DNA of 64,000 nt from Isoptericola peretonis. GTDB lineage: Bacteria > Actinomycetota > Actinomycetes > Actinomycetales > Cellulomonadaceae. The DNA is taken from NCBI GenBank assembly GCA_023241745.1, contig JALQCY010000003.1, positions 517,416 to 581,415 on the forward strand, written 5' to 3'. The notes beneath the pieces are model-generated. The model did not search any database. It saw only the letters and a program-made list of their open reading frames with translations, and was not told the DNA's origin. The position numbers were made by a program, and so were the translations under genes. Shown here one piece after another: positions 27,825-34,950 of the stretch. The first letter of the stretch is position 1. Every line of letters begins with the position of its first letter.

Positions 27825-28052
27825 GTGATGTCGCTGGTGCCCACGACATCATCCTCACAGGTGGGTGTCGCCGGGCGTCGCGAGCTGCTCGAAGACGCGC
27901 TCCGCTCCGACGATGGCTCGACCGCCGAGGCCGTGCGCCTGTGGGAACACACCGCCGACGCCGCTATCCAGTGGACCCAGGGCCTCATCGAGCGGCTCGA
28001 AGGCGGCGCGTACGCGATGGCGGGGGAGGAAGACGCGCTGTCCGCCACATGA
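27825..28052 (+). CDS. Small hypothetical protein linked to the GAF-ANTAR gene
   Basis: 75 aa from GTG 27825 (an ATG follows at 27828). GAGGAG at 27811-27816 overlaps the upstream stop and is well spaced for the GTG. The sequence is mostly helical and acidic, with RRELLEDALRSDDGSTAEAV and HTADAAIQWTQGLIERLEGG. No domain recognised. Tight spacing with the GAF-ANTAR gene suggests co-transcription and a shared role. Confidence 0.55.
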   Translation: MMSLVPTTSSSQVGVAGRRELLEDALRSDDGSTAEAVRLWEHTADAAIQWTQGLIERLEGGAYAMAGEEDALSAT

Positions 28053-28098
28053 GGACCCAGTCGCCGCGACGCCTCCGGCCGACTGCGCCCACCCCACG

Positions 28099-28212
28099 TC
28101 AGGCGCCGGCTGTGCGAACAGCGTGTGCGCTGTCGGCGTCGCCGGGGTCGATCGCGAAGACGAAGTGCGCCTGCGGGTCGATGACGCGCAGGATCAGCTG
28201 ACCAGGCAGCAT
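28099..28212 (-). pseudogene. ChrB C-terminal domain fragment
   Basis: A 37-codon open frame containing ILRVIDPQAHFVFAIDPGDA, clearly related to LVRRVIDPQAEFVFVTDPGD of the intact chrB at 24 kb. The DNA in this core is also similar, but the conserved upstream (HIDRAACAW) and everything after DPGD are missing. It is in the same orientation as the intact chr operon, 4 kb away. It is a decayed second copy, marking an old duplication, insertion or recombination event. Confidence 0.65.
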
Positions 28213-28265
28213 GTGCCGCCTCACGCGCGCTGCGCGCGGTGCTGCCGTCCGTCGGGACGTCGACG

Positions 28266-29441
28266 TCACGACTCGGGAAGGAAGACCGCCCGGACGCAGC
28301 CGTCGCGCTTGTGCTTGAACATCGCATACCCCTCGGGTCCCTCCTCGAGCGGCATGACGTGAGTGCCGAGGTGCTCGGTCACCAGGTCCCCCCGCGCCAT
28401 GAGGTCGAGCAGGTGGGGGATGTAGCGCGGTCCGTGCATCTGTGCCCCGCGGAGCGTGAGGCCCTTGTTCATCAGCGCGCCCAGCGGGAAGGCGTCGGTG
28501 AGCGCCGCGAACACTCCGAGGACCACGACGGTGCCGCCCTTGCGGCAGTGGTAGATCGCGCGGCGCACGGCCGCCGGGCGGTCGGTCTGCAACCGCAGCT
28601 GGTGCTTCACCCGGTCCACCACGTTCTCGACCGGGCCGCCGCTCGCCTCCATGCCGACGGCCTCGATGCACACGTCCGGTCCGCGACCGGCGGTGAGCTC
28701 GAGCAGCGCCGCGCCCACGTCGTCGCGACGGTCGTTCAATGTCTCGCAGCGCACATGGGTGCGCACCATGTCGAGCCGGTCGTCGATGCGGTCGATCACC
28801 ACGACGTGCTCGGCGCCGCGCAGGTCTGCGGCCGCGGCCGCCATCTGGCCGACCGCCCCGGCGCCCCACACGGCGACCGTGGTGCCCGGGCCGACCTCGC
28901 CGAGCTGTGCGCCCATCCAGCCCGTCGCCGCCGAGTCGGACGCGAACAGGGCGCGGGCGTCGTCGACCTCGTCGGGGACGCGGAACGCTCCGACGTCCGC
29001 GAACGGCACGCGGACGTACTGCGCGTGGGAGCCGGCGTACCCGCCCATGGCGTGCGAGTAGCCGAGGCACCCCCCGGGAGCCGCGCCCCACAGGTTCTCG
29101 GTGATGGCCGGGTTGCGGTTGGCGTTGTCGCACAGGGAGTACAGCTCGTGGGCGCAGTACCAGCAGCGTCCGCACGCGACGAACGAGGAGACGACGACAC
29201 GGTCCCCGACGGCGTGGCGGCGGACCTCGCCGCCGAGCTCGACGATCTCTCCGACGAACTCGTGGCCGATGACGTCACCGGAACGCATGAAGGGGATGTA
29301 CCCGGCCAGGAGGTGCAGGTCCGAGCCGCACGTGACGGTGCGGTGGACCCGCACGATGGCGTCCTGCGGGTGCTCGATCACGGGGTCGGGCACGGTGCCG
29401 ACCTCGAGGTGGTTCACGCCGATCCACTGCAACGCTCTCAT
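28266..29441 (-). CDS. Zinc-dependent alcohol dehydrogenase (formaldehyde dehydrogenase-like MDR family)
   Basis: 391 aa. Catalytic zinc ligands Cys38 (TVTCGSDLH) and His60-Glu61 (VIGHEF) are present, as is the structural-zinc cluster CGRCWYCAHELYSLC. The Rossmann motif AVWGAGAVGQMA follows. Length and the long insert resemble glutathione-independent formaldehyde dehydrogenase-like members. It oxidises an alcohol or hydrated aldehyde with NAD(P). ATG at 29441 overlaps the stop of the upstream membrane-protein gene (ATGA), so they are coupled. Confidence 0.85.
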   Translation of the reverse strand: MRALQWIGVNHLEVGTVPDPVIEHPQDAIVRVHRTVTCGSDLHLLAGYIPFMRSGDVIGHEFVGEIVELGGEVRRHAVGDRVVVSSFVACGRCWYCAHELYSLCDNANRNPAITENLWGAAPGGCLGYSHAMGGYAGSHAQYVRVPFADVGAFRVPDEVDDARALFASDSAATGWMGAQLGEVGPGTTVAVWGAGAVGQMAAAAADLRGAEHVVVIDRIDDRLDMVRTHVRCETLNDRRDDVGAALLELTAGRGPDVCIEAVGMEASGGPVENVVDRVKHQLRLQTDRPAAVRRAIYHCRKGGTVVVLGVFAALTDAFPLGALMNKGLTLRGAQMHGPRYIPHLLDLMARGDLVTEHLGTHVMPLEEGPEGYAMFKHKRDGCVRAVFLPES

Positions 29442-29893
29442 AGCCGTCCGCCCTTCCCTGCGCGACGGATCGCGACCTCCAGGGGGATCGACGTCACGGT
29501 GCGCCGCCGGGTGACGGGACGGTCGGGAGGCATCGTCGACCCCGTCTCCAGCAGCTGCTTGGCCAGGCGCAAGGACTGCCGCGCCTGCGCCCGCGTGGGA
29601 CCGTCGCCCTCCGGGAGCCGGACCCGGATCTCGGTCCCGAACGTCCCCGGCGCCGCCGCCAGCTCGAGCGGGCCGTCCAGGCCGGAGTCCGCCAGGAGCT
29701 GTTCCTCGTGCTGCCCCAGCTCGTCGGCCAGCTCGGTGATCGGGCGATGAACCGTCAGCGCCAGCGGCAAGGCGGCTGCGCGGCGGGCCTGCTTTCGTCG
29801 GCGGACCCACCAGGCGGCGGCCGCCGCAGCCCCTGCCAGCAGCCAGAACGCTCCGGCCGGCGCCGCCGGACGCGCCGTGCTGGACGACACCAT
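29438..29893 (-). CDS. Membrane-anchored SRPBCC-like protein, possibly shortened
   Basis: 151 aa. One transmembrane segment near residues 13-30 (GAFWLLAGAAAAAAWWV) followed by basic RRRKQARR. The soluble part begins LALTVHRPITELADEL, like the first strand of SRPBCC proteins that often sit beside such dehydrogenases, and ends in a segment with RQSLRLAKQLLETGS, seen at the end of those proteins. The middle is shorter than the full domain (about 150 residues). ATG at 29893 has GGGAGCG upstream. Coupled by ATGA to the dehydrogenase gene; joint redox role inferred. Confidence 0.6.
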   Translation of the reverse strand: MVSSSTARPAAPAGAFWLLAGAAAAAAWWVRRRKQARRAAALPLALTVHRPITELADELGQHEEQLLADSGLDGPLELAAAPGTFGTEIRVRLPEGDGPTRAQARQSLRLAKQLLETGSTMPPDRPVTRRRTVTSIPLEVAIRRAGKGGRL

Positions 29894-30082
29894 GAGACGC
29901 TCCCGTCCGCGGACGCACAGCCCCGCGATGGTCGGGTGCACGCCACTGCTCGACGCGAACACCACCACCCTCGTCCCCGCCCGTCCCGCCCGCACCCGGG
30001 GCGCAGAGGTTCAGGGAGCTCGCGGGCGCACGCCGGCGACGGCCTCGGACATCACTGAGGCATGGCGTGGCATCGACCCTGA
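29894..30082. other. Intergenic stretch between membrane-protein gene and doxX
   Basis: 189 bp holding the promoter region for the membrane protein-dehydrogenase pair on the minus strand. No gene, strong hairpin or repeat was recognised. Confidence 0.4.
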
Positions 30083-30508
30083 TCAGGTCGACCGCCGTGC
30101 CCGGTGATCGTGCGTCCCGGGCCGGACGCTGCGCAGCAGCTGGAGGGTCCTCGCCCGGAGGGCGACGGCCAGCGCGGCGGTCGTCGCGAGGACGGCGAGG
30201 GCCGCGACGGGGGACCCTCCCACGCGCAGCTCGGCGACGGTCGCGCCGACCATCATGAGCGCGAGCCCGATCGCCGCCGCCCCGGAGAGGACCGGGACGA
30301 GCAGGCCGAGGCCGCCCGCGATCTGGAGCGCCCCCAGGGTGGGGCGCAGCCAGGGTGGGGCGCCGATCTCGGCGAAGAGGTCCCCCATGGCGATGACACC
30401 GGTCAGCATGAGCGTCCCGCTGGTGAGGAAGGCGAGAGCGAGCACGGTGCGGGTGACGAGCACGACCCGGTCGAGGGCGTTGCGGCGTGGGGCGGCCGTG
30501 GTCGTCAT
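30083..30508 (-). CDS. DoxX-family membrane protein
   Basis: 141 aa with four hydrophobic segments (LALAFLTSGTLMLTG; LGALQIAGGLGLLVPVLSGA; AIGLALMMVGATVAE; VAALAVLATTAALAVALR), the usual DoxX layout. DoxX-like proteins are small integral membrane partners of redox enzymes. The ATG overlaps the stop of the upstream nitroreductase-hemerythrin gene by ATGA, so the two are translated together. Its own role is inferred from this partnership. Confidence 0.75.
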   Translation of the reverse strand: MTTTAAPRRNALDRVVLVTRTVLALAFLTSGTLMLTGVIAMGDLFAEIGAPPWLRPTLGALQIAGGLGLLVPVLSGAAAIGLALMMVGATVAELRVGGSPVAALAVLATTAALAVALRARTLQLLRSVRPGTHDHRARRST

Positions 30509-31395
30509 CGGACGGTCCCCGCCCCGAGCAGCGCAGGCACCAGCGCGCTCTCCTCGTAGCGGAAGTGCTCGTCCATGTCGGCGAGGAGCTGTTCGTACTC
30601 CCCGGCGAGCCCGCCCGGCACGCCGGCCTCGTCGTCCAGCAGCGTCTCGATGCGGTCCAGGGCTGCAGCGACCGTTCGATGCTCGGTGCGGAGGCGGCCG
30701 AGGACCGGGGCGAGGTGGGGCAACTGGCGTTCGAAGACGTCGAAAGCGGCATCCTCGCCCGTGTGGTGGTCGTGCAGCGCCTGGCAGGCGGTACGGCAGC
30801 GACGGGCGAGCTCGACGGCCAGGCCCGGGGCCACCGGATCGCCGCCACGGCGAGAGGCGGCCAGATCGGCTCGCAGGGCCTCCATGTCACGGCGCATCTC
30901 GGCGTGCACGCGCAGGAGGTACTCACCGGCCCGGCGGCGTTCCGACGGATCGTCGGGCGGGTCGGTGCGGCGCAGCGCGACGGCCGGGATCCTCCGCGCC
31001 GTGGTGTCGCGGTAGCCGGCGAGCGCTGGGTCGACCTCGGCGCGCTCGTCGAGGAGCCGGGCCGACTCGTCCGGAGAGAGCTCGACCGCGTGGGCCCGGA
31101 AACGCTCGACGGCACCGCCGCGACCGGGGACCTCGAGATCCACGAGGGGGTGGGCGCGGACGTTGCGCAACCACTGCGGATCGTCCTCCGCGCCCGCGTT
31201 GGTGGCGAAGACCACGATCCGGTCCTCCTCGTGCACCGCTGCCAGCGGCGTGGTGCGTGCGTGCCCGGTCCGCGCGCCGCGCGCGGTCAGCAGGACGAGC
31301 GGCGCCCCGGCGAACGGCCCGCCCACCTGTCCGCCGTTCGCCCGGAAGATCTCGATGACGTCGGCGTTGGTCCGTGGCGTGGTGTCCTTGGTCAT
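30505..31395 (-). CDS. Fusion of deazaflavin-dependent nitroreductase domain and hemerythrin domain
   Basis: 296 aa. Residues 1-140 match the F420-dependent nitroreductase (DDN) family: NADVIEIFRANGGQVGGPFA, LLTARGARTGHARTTPL, and ATNAGAEDDPQWLRNV. Residues 155-296 form a hemerythrin HHE four-helix bundle with possible iron ligands His164, His211, Glu214, His239, His277 and Glu281. The combination suggests an F420H2-dependent reductase linked to an oxygen- or NO-binding di-iron centre. ATG 31395 lies downstream of a strong promoter with MarR-type operators. It is coupled to doxX. Confidence 0.82.
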   Translation of the reverse strand: MTKDTTPRTNADVIEIFRANGGQVGGPFAGAPLVLLTARGARTGHARTTPLAAVHEEDRIVVFATNAGAEDDPQWLRNVRAHPLVDLEVPGRGGAVERFRAHAVELSPDESARLLDERAEVDPALAGYRDTTARRIPAVALRRTDPPDDPSERRRAGEYLLRVHAEMRRDMEALRADLAASRRGGDPVAPGLAVELARRCRTACQALHDHHTGEDAAFDVFERQLPHLAPVLGRLRTEHRTVAAALDRIETLLDDEAGVPGGLAGEYEQLLADMDEHFRYEESALVPALLGAGTVR

Positions 31396-31418
31396 GCCGG
31401 TCTCCCCGTGGTCGAATG

Positions 31419-31476
31419 GCTTTGAAAAGCAAGTAGCTTTGTAAACAAAGGTAAACCGGGTGGTGAGCACTGTCAA
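31419..31476 (-). promoter_or_regulatory. Promoter with two tandem inverted repeats upstream of the nitroreductase-hemerythrin gene
   Basis: On the minus strand TTGACA (31476-31471), 17 bp, then TACCTT (31453-31448) form a promoter. Two symmetric elements follow: CTTTGT-AA-ACAAAG at 31437-31450 overlapping the -10 box, and GCTTT-GA-AAAGC at 31419-31430, centres 19 bp apart. The site is AT-rich compared with its surroundings. It is divergent from the MarR gene and is the likely MarR operator. Confidence 0.7.
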
Positions 31477-31508
31477 CGGGTGCGACCGGCGGCAGGGAGG
31501 TGCGTGAC

Positions 31509-31967
31509 GTGACGGGCGAGAAGCAGACCGACCCGGCGCTGGACGAGGCGGTCCGCGAGCTGTTGGTGCTCGTGCCCAAGATCGTGGCGGGCGCCAAGCG
31601 GCGGGTGGTCCCGCCCGAGCTGGACGGGCACGACCTCGCGCCCCGACACCTGAGCCTGTTCGCGATGCTGCTGGACGGCCCGCTCACCGTGAACGAGCTC
31701 GCGTCGTCGCTCCAGCTGGCCCCGACGACCGTCAGCCTCATGGTCACGGAGCTCACGAGGCAGGGCCTGCTCCGACGGGACGAGGACCCCGACGACAGGC
31801 GCCGTCGGGTCATCTCCGTGCCGCCGGCCCACGCGCCCGCCATCGAGGCATGGCTCGGCGACAGCGCCCGCGCGTGGCGGCAGGCGTTGTCCGGCCTCGA
31901 CCCCGACCAGCGTGCGCTGGTCGTCGAGACGATTCGCGCCTACGAACGTCACCTCGGTCGCCGCTGA
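31509..31967 (+). CDS. MarR-family transcriptional regulator
   Basis: 152 aa. MarR winged helix is evident: LAPRHLSLFAMLLDGPLTVN, ELASSLQLAPTTVSLMVTEL, and the wing RDEDPDDRRRRVISV. MarR repressors respond to phenolics, drugs or oxidants. GTG 31509 has AGGGAGG eight bases upstream; another GTG at 31500 overlaps that site. Divergent from the nitroreductase-hemerythrin/doxX operon, which it most likely represses through the palindromes at 31419-31450 together with its own gene. Confidence 0.87.
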   Translation: MTGEKQTDPALDEAVRELLVLVPKIVAGAKRRVVPPELDGHDLAPRHLSLFAMLLDGPLTVNELASSLQLAPTTVSLMVTELTRQGLLRRDEDPDDRRRRVISVPPAHAPAIEAWLGDSARAWRQALSGLDPDQRALVVETIRAYERHLGRR

Positions 31968-32002
31968 GGCGCTCGCGCGACGCGCGGTGTCGTCGCGAGC
32001 GC

Positions 32003-32962
32003 TCAGTCCCGGGGCGGCCCGCCACGCAGGGCGAGGCCGGCCAGGACCTCGAGGACGCAGAGAGCGGCGAGGCGCACGGTGCGGCCGTCGGGGGCGTCGG
32101 CGGTGGCGTCGACCTCCGCGAGGTCGACGGACCGGACGCGCGCGTCGGCCGCCGCGGCGCGGACGAGGGCGCGCAGCTCCCAGGCCGCGAGGCCGCCGGG
32201 CACGGACGCCGGGCAGCCGGGGGCGACGGAGCGGTCGCAGACGTCGACGTCCACGTCGAGGTGCACGGGCCCGCCGGCCGCGCCGGCGACGTCCAGGGCC
32301 TCACGGACGACGTCGGCCGGCCCGCCCGGTCCGCGGCGGCGCAGCTCGTCGAGGGTCACGACCGTGATGCCGAGGTCGCGTGCCCGCCGCGCGTAGGCGG
32401 CCGAGTTCGCGAAGTCCGCGATCCCGACCTGCACGATCCGCGCCGGGTCCAGGCCCGCCTCGACGAGGCGCCGCACGGGCGAGCCGTTGGAGACGCCGTC
32501 GCGCAGGTCGTGGTGCGCGTCGAACGTGACCAGGCCGGCCGTCGCGACGTCGGTGCCCCACGCGCCGAGGGCGACGGGCACGGTGAGCGCGTTGTCGCCG
32601 CCGAGCGCGACGACGGCGCCCGCGCCCTGCCGACCGTCCCCCAGAGCGGCCGCGACGGCGGCGCGGGCACGGGCCTCGCCGTCGGGCCCGTCCGGCTCGG
32701 GGACGTCGCCGTGGTCGACGACGACCAGCTCTCCCAGGTCGACGGGCGCGCCGTCGGGCCCGTCGACGAGGGTCGGGCTGTAGCGACGCAGAGCGTCGCG
32801 CACCGCCGCGGGAGTCGCGTGCGCGCCGGTCGGCGACAGCGACGTGCGCCAGGTGGGCACCCCGAGCAGCGCGAGGTCGACGGGAGCCCCGCCGCGCGTC
32901 GTCGCAGGCCAGCCGCCCGCACGCGGCCAGAGGGGGTCGTGGGACAGGGGAGCGTCGGTCAC
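32003..32962 (-). CDS. hutG: Arginase-family ureohydrolase, probable formimidoylglutamase
   Basis: 319 aa. Ureohydrolase metal motifs are FDAHHDLRD and HLDVDVDVCD. The first motif reads ALGGDNALTVP: the residue normally His in GGDH is Asn, a change I associate with some formimidoylglutamases. HutG hydrolyses formiminoglutamate to glutamate and formamide, completing the pathway begun by hutHUI 12 kb away; no other hutG is seen in the window. Agmatinase or guanidinobutyrase are alternatives. Its stop faces the MarR stop, 35 bp apart. Confidence 0.65.
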   Translation of the reverse strand: MTDAPLSHDPLWPRAGGWPATTRGGAPVDLALLGVPTWRTSLSPTGAHATPAAVRDALRRYSPTLVDGPDGAPVDLGELVVVDHGDVPEPDGPDGEARARAAVAAALGDGRQGAGAVVALGGDNALTVPVALGAWGTDVATAGLVTFDAHHDLRDGVSNGSPVRRLVEAGLDPARIVQVGIADFANSAAYARRARDLGITVVTLDELRRRGPGGPADVVREALDVAGAAGGPVHLDVDVDVCDRSVAPGCPASVPGGLAAWELRALVRAAAADARVRSVDLAEVDATADAPDGRTVRLAALCVLEVLAGLALRGGPPRD

Positions 32963-33121
32963 GTGCCGACGGTACGGCGGACATGAGGCCGCTCACATCC
33001 GCTGCACGGCGCGCCGCGTCCCTGCTATCGTGCGGGATTCGTAGGTTCGATACCTTCGTTCGATCACGTCGATCATTCGATCGCCTGGTCACCCCGATCC
33101 CCGATCTTGCATGGAGCACCT
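32963..33121 (+). promoter_or_regulatory. Promoter region with TCGAT repeats ahead of the leader peptide
   Basis: Between hutG and the leader ORF. Four similar elements (TTCGAT at 33046, 33059 and 33076; GTCGAT at 33068) are clustered in 36 bp, and a weak -10-like TATCGT occurs at 33026-33031. The cluster may bind a regulator of the transporter. Base content here is less GC-rich than flanking genes. Confidence 0.4.
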
Positions 33122-33208
33122 GTGGCTGTCAGCGTCCCCGTGAGGAACGACCTCACCGCGCGCCTCGACGTCGACTTCCGTCGCGTCGCCAGCGCGCTGT
33201 GTCGCTGA
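33122..33208 (+). CDS. Cysteine-ending regulatory leader peptide
   Basis: 28 codons from GTG 33122 (GGAG at 33113-33116) to TGA. The end RLDVDFRRVASALCR resembles the widespread actinobacterial leader peptides whose consensus is close to R-x-H-V-D-x-x-R-V-x-S-A-L-C-R, found upstream of sulfur and cysteine-related genes. Translation through the late Cys codon would report on Cys-tRNA supply and influence the hairpins downstream. It lies 163 bp ahead of the transporter gene. Confidence 0.7.
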   Translation: MAVSVPVRNDLTARLDVDFRRVASALCR

Positions 33209-33220
33209 CGCTCCGCTGAC

Positions 33221-33353
33221 CCGTCGACGTCGTCGTCGACGGCCCCGCCTGCGCCGCGCCCTGCCGGGCGCCTGAGCGCCAGGTCCCTCCTGCTCCCCAT
33301 CCACACCCGTGGGCGACGTGCGCCCACCCTCGGCGCCGCTGCTTCGCGGCGCC
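33221..33353 (+). promoter_or_regulatory. Three consecutive hairpins between leader peptide and transporter (attenuator-like)
   Basis: Perfect stems: CCGTCGAC with GTCGACGG (33221-33228/33235-33242, loop 6); GTGGGCG with CGCCCAC (33309-33315/33321-33327, loop 5); and GGCGCCGC with GCGGCGCC (33332-33339/33346-33353, loop 6). The last ends a few bases before the transporter ribosome binding site. The arrangement fits control of transcription or translation by ribosome position on the leader peptide. Confidence 0.6.
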
Positions 33354-33371
33354 CCGGCGAAAGGTTCCTCC

Positions 33372-34826
33372 GTGTCCTCCGCATCCAAGATCCCCGGCAC
33401 GCAGCCGCGCGAACGCAAGGGGCTGCGCTTCCCCTCGTTCTCGGTCCAGATCCTGCTGGGCCTCGCCCTCGGCGTGCTGCTCGGCTGGCTCGCGCTGGCC
33501 CTCGGCCCGCAGGCCGACGGCGAGACGCCCAACGGGCTGACGACGACGCTCGACACCATCGGGTCGTCGTTCGTCACGCTGCTCAAGGCGGTCGTGCCGC
33601 CGCTGATCTTCACGGCGATCGTCGCGTCGATCGCCAACCTGCGCACCGTCACCAACGCGGCGCGGCTCGCGGGCCAGACACTGCTCTGGTTCGCGATCAC
33701 CGCCGCGATCTCGGTGGCGATCGGTATCGGCCTGGGCCTGGTGTTCCAGCCCGGCCACAACACGACCCTCACCACGGCGGAGGCGGCCGAGCCGTCCAGC
33801 ACCGGCACCTGGCTGGACTTCCTCAACGGCCTCATCCCCACCAACGTGCTGGGGCTCGGCGCGAAGACGTCGGTCGAGGCCGGCGCCGACGGCGCCCTGA
33901 GCGCCGAGACCGGGATCAGCTTCAACGTGCTGCAGATCCTCGTCGTCGCGCTGGTCATCGGCATCGCCGCGCTGAAGTCGGGCTCCAAGGCCGACCCGTT
34001 CCTCGAGTTCAACAAGTCGGCCCTCGCGATCGTGCAGAAGGTGCTGTGGTGGATCATCCGCCTGGCGCCGCTGGGCACGATGGGCCTCATCGGCAACGCC
34101 GTGGCCACCTACGGCTGGGAGTCGCTGCGCTCGCTCGCCTCGTTCGCCGTGGCGATCTACGTCGGCCTCGCGCTGGTGCTGTTCGTCGTCTACCCGGTGC
34201 TGCTGCGGGCCAACGGCCTGAGCGTGCTCGCCTGGTTCAAGGGCGCGTGGCCCGCGATCCAGCTGGCGTTCGTCTCGCGCTCCTCGATCGGCACCCTGCC
34301 CGTGACGCAGCGCGTCACCGAGCGGAACCTCGGCGTCCCGAGCGAGTACGCGTCGTTCGCCGTCCCGCTGGCCGCCACCACCAAGATGGACGGTTGCGCC
34401 TCCATCTACCCGGCGATCTCCGCGATCTTCGTGGCGCAGATCTTCGGCGTCGACCTGTCGGTCGGCGACTACCTGCTCATCGCGTTCGTGTCCGTCGTGG
34501 GCTCGGCCGCGACGGCGGGCCTCACCGGCGCGATGGTCATGCTGACCCTCACGCTGTCCACCCTGGGCCTGCCGCTGGCAGGTGTCGGCCTGCTGCTCGC
34601 CGTCGACCCGATCCTCGACATGGGCCGCACCGCGGTGAACGTCGCGGGCCAGACGCTCGTGCCGGCGATCGTCGCCAAGCGCGAGGGCATCCTCGACGTC
34701 GAGCAGTACCGCGCCGCCTCGGCGGAGAACCTGTTCGACGACGGGGACGACGTCGCGCAGGACACCACCGAGGGCGGTGCGGCGCAGGACGACCGCGAGC
34801 TGTCGGAGGCCGGCGCGCGCGCCTGA
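33372..34826 (+). CDS. Dicarboxylate/amino acid:cation symporter, possible cystine transporter
   Basis: 484 aa. A DAACS (GltP/TcyP) family protein: TLLKAVVPPLIFTAIVASIA, then a serine-rich reentrant loop (FVSRSSIGTLPVT), TTKMDGCASIYPAISAIFVA and the binding segment DPILDMGRTAVNVAGQ. It imports an amino acid or dicarboxylate with Na+ or H+. The Cys-ending leader upstream points to cystine or a sulfur source as substrate, as for TcyP; this is inference. GTG 33372 follows AAAGG; longer in-frame start at 33309 lies within a hairpin. A strong terminator follows. Confidence 0.85.
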   Translation: MSSASKIPGTQPRERKGLRFPSFSVQILLGLALGVLLGWLALALGPQADGETPNGLTTTLDTIGSSFVTLLKAVVPPLIFTAIVASIANLRTVTNAARLAGQTLLWFAITAAISVAIGIGLGLVFQPGHNTTLTTAEAAEPSSTGTWLDFLNGLIPTNVLGLGAKTSVEAGADGALSAETGISFNVLQILVVALVIGIAALKSGSKADPFLEFNKSALAIVQKVLWWIIRLAPLGTMGLIGNAVATYGWESLRSLASFAVAIYVGLALVLFVVYPVLLRANGLSVLAWFKGAWPAIQLAFVSRSSIGTLPVTQRVTERNLGVPSEYASFAVPLAATTKMDGCASIYPAISAIFVAQIFGVDLSVGDYLLIAFVSVVGSAATAGLTGAMVMLTLTLSTLGLPLAGVGLLLAVDPILDMGRTAVNVAGQTLVPAIVAKREGILDVEQYRAASAENLFDDGDDVAQDTTEGGAAQDDRELSEAGARA

Positions 34827-34843
34827 CGTCCGGCCGCACGACG

Positions 34844-34883
34844 ACGAGGGCCCGGCGGGACGACGATCCCGCCGGGCCCTCGT
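34844..34883 (+). terminator. Strong intrinsic hairpin terminator after the symporter gene
   Basis: Perfect 17-bp GC-rich stem (34844-34860 with 34867-34883) and six-base loop CGACGA, starting 17 bp after the stop codon. No long T-run follows, as is common in high-GC actinobacteria. Confidence 0.8.
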
Positions 34884-34950
34884 GCGTCCCGGAGCCCGTA
34901 GGGCGGGAATGCGCTGGACCCGGCGTGGGCCCGACCGGCAGGGTGCCCGC

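Noticed and set aside
28239-29750. 503-codon plus-strand open frame across the alcohol dehydrogenase.
   Set aside because: Antisense shadow; the minus-strand frame carries all zinc-binding and nucleotide-binding motifs.
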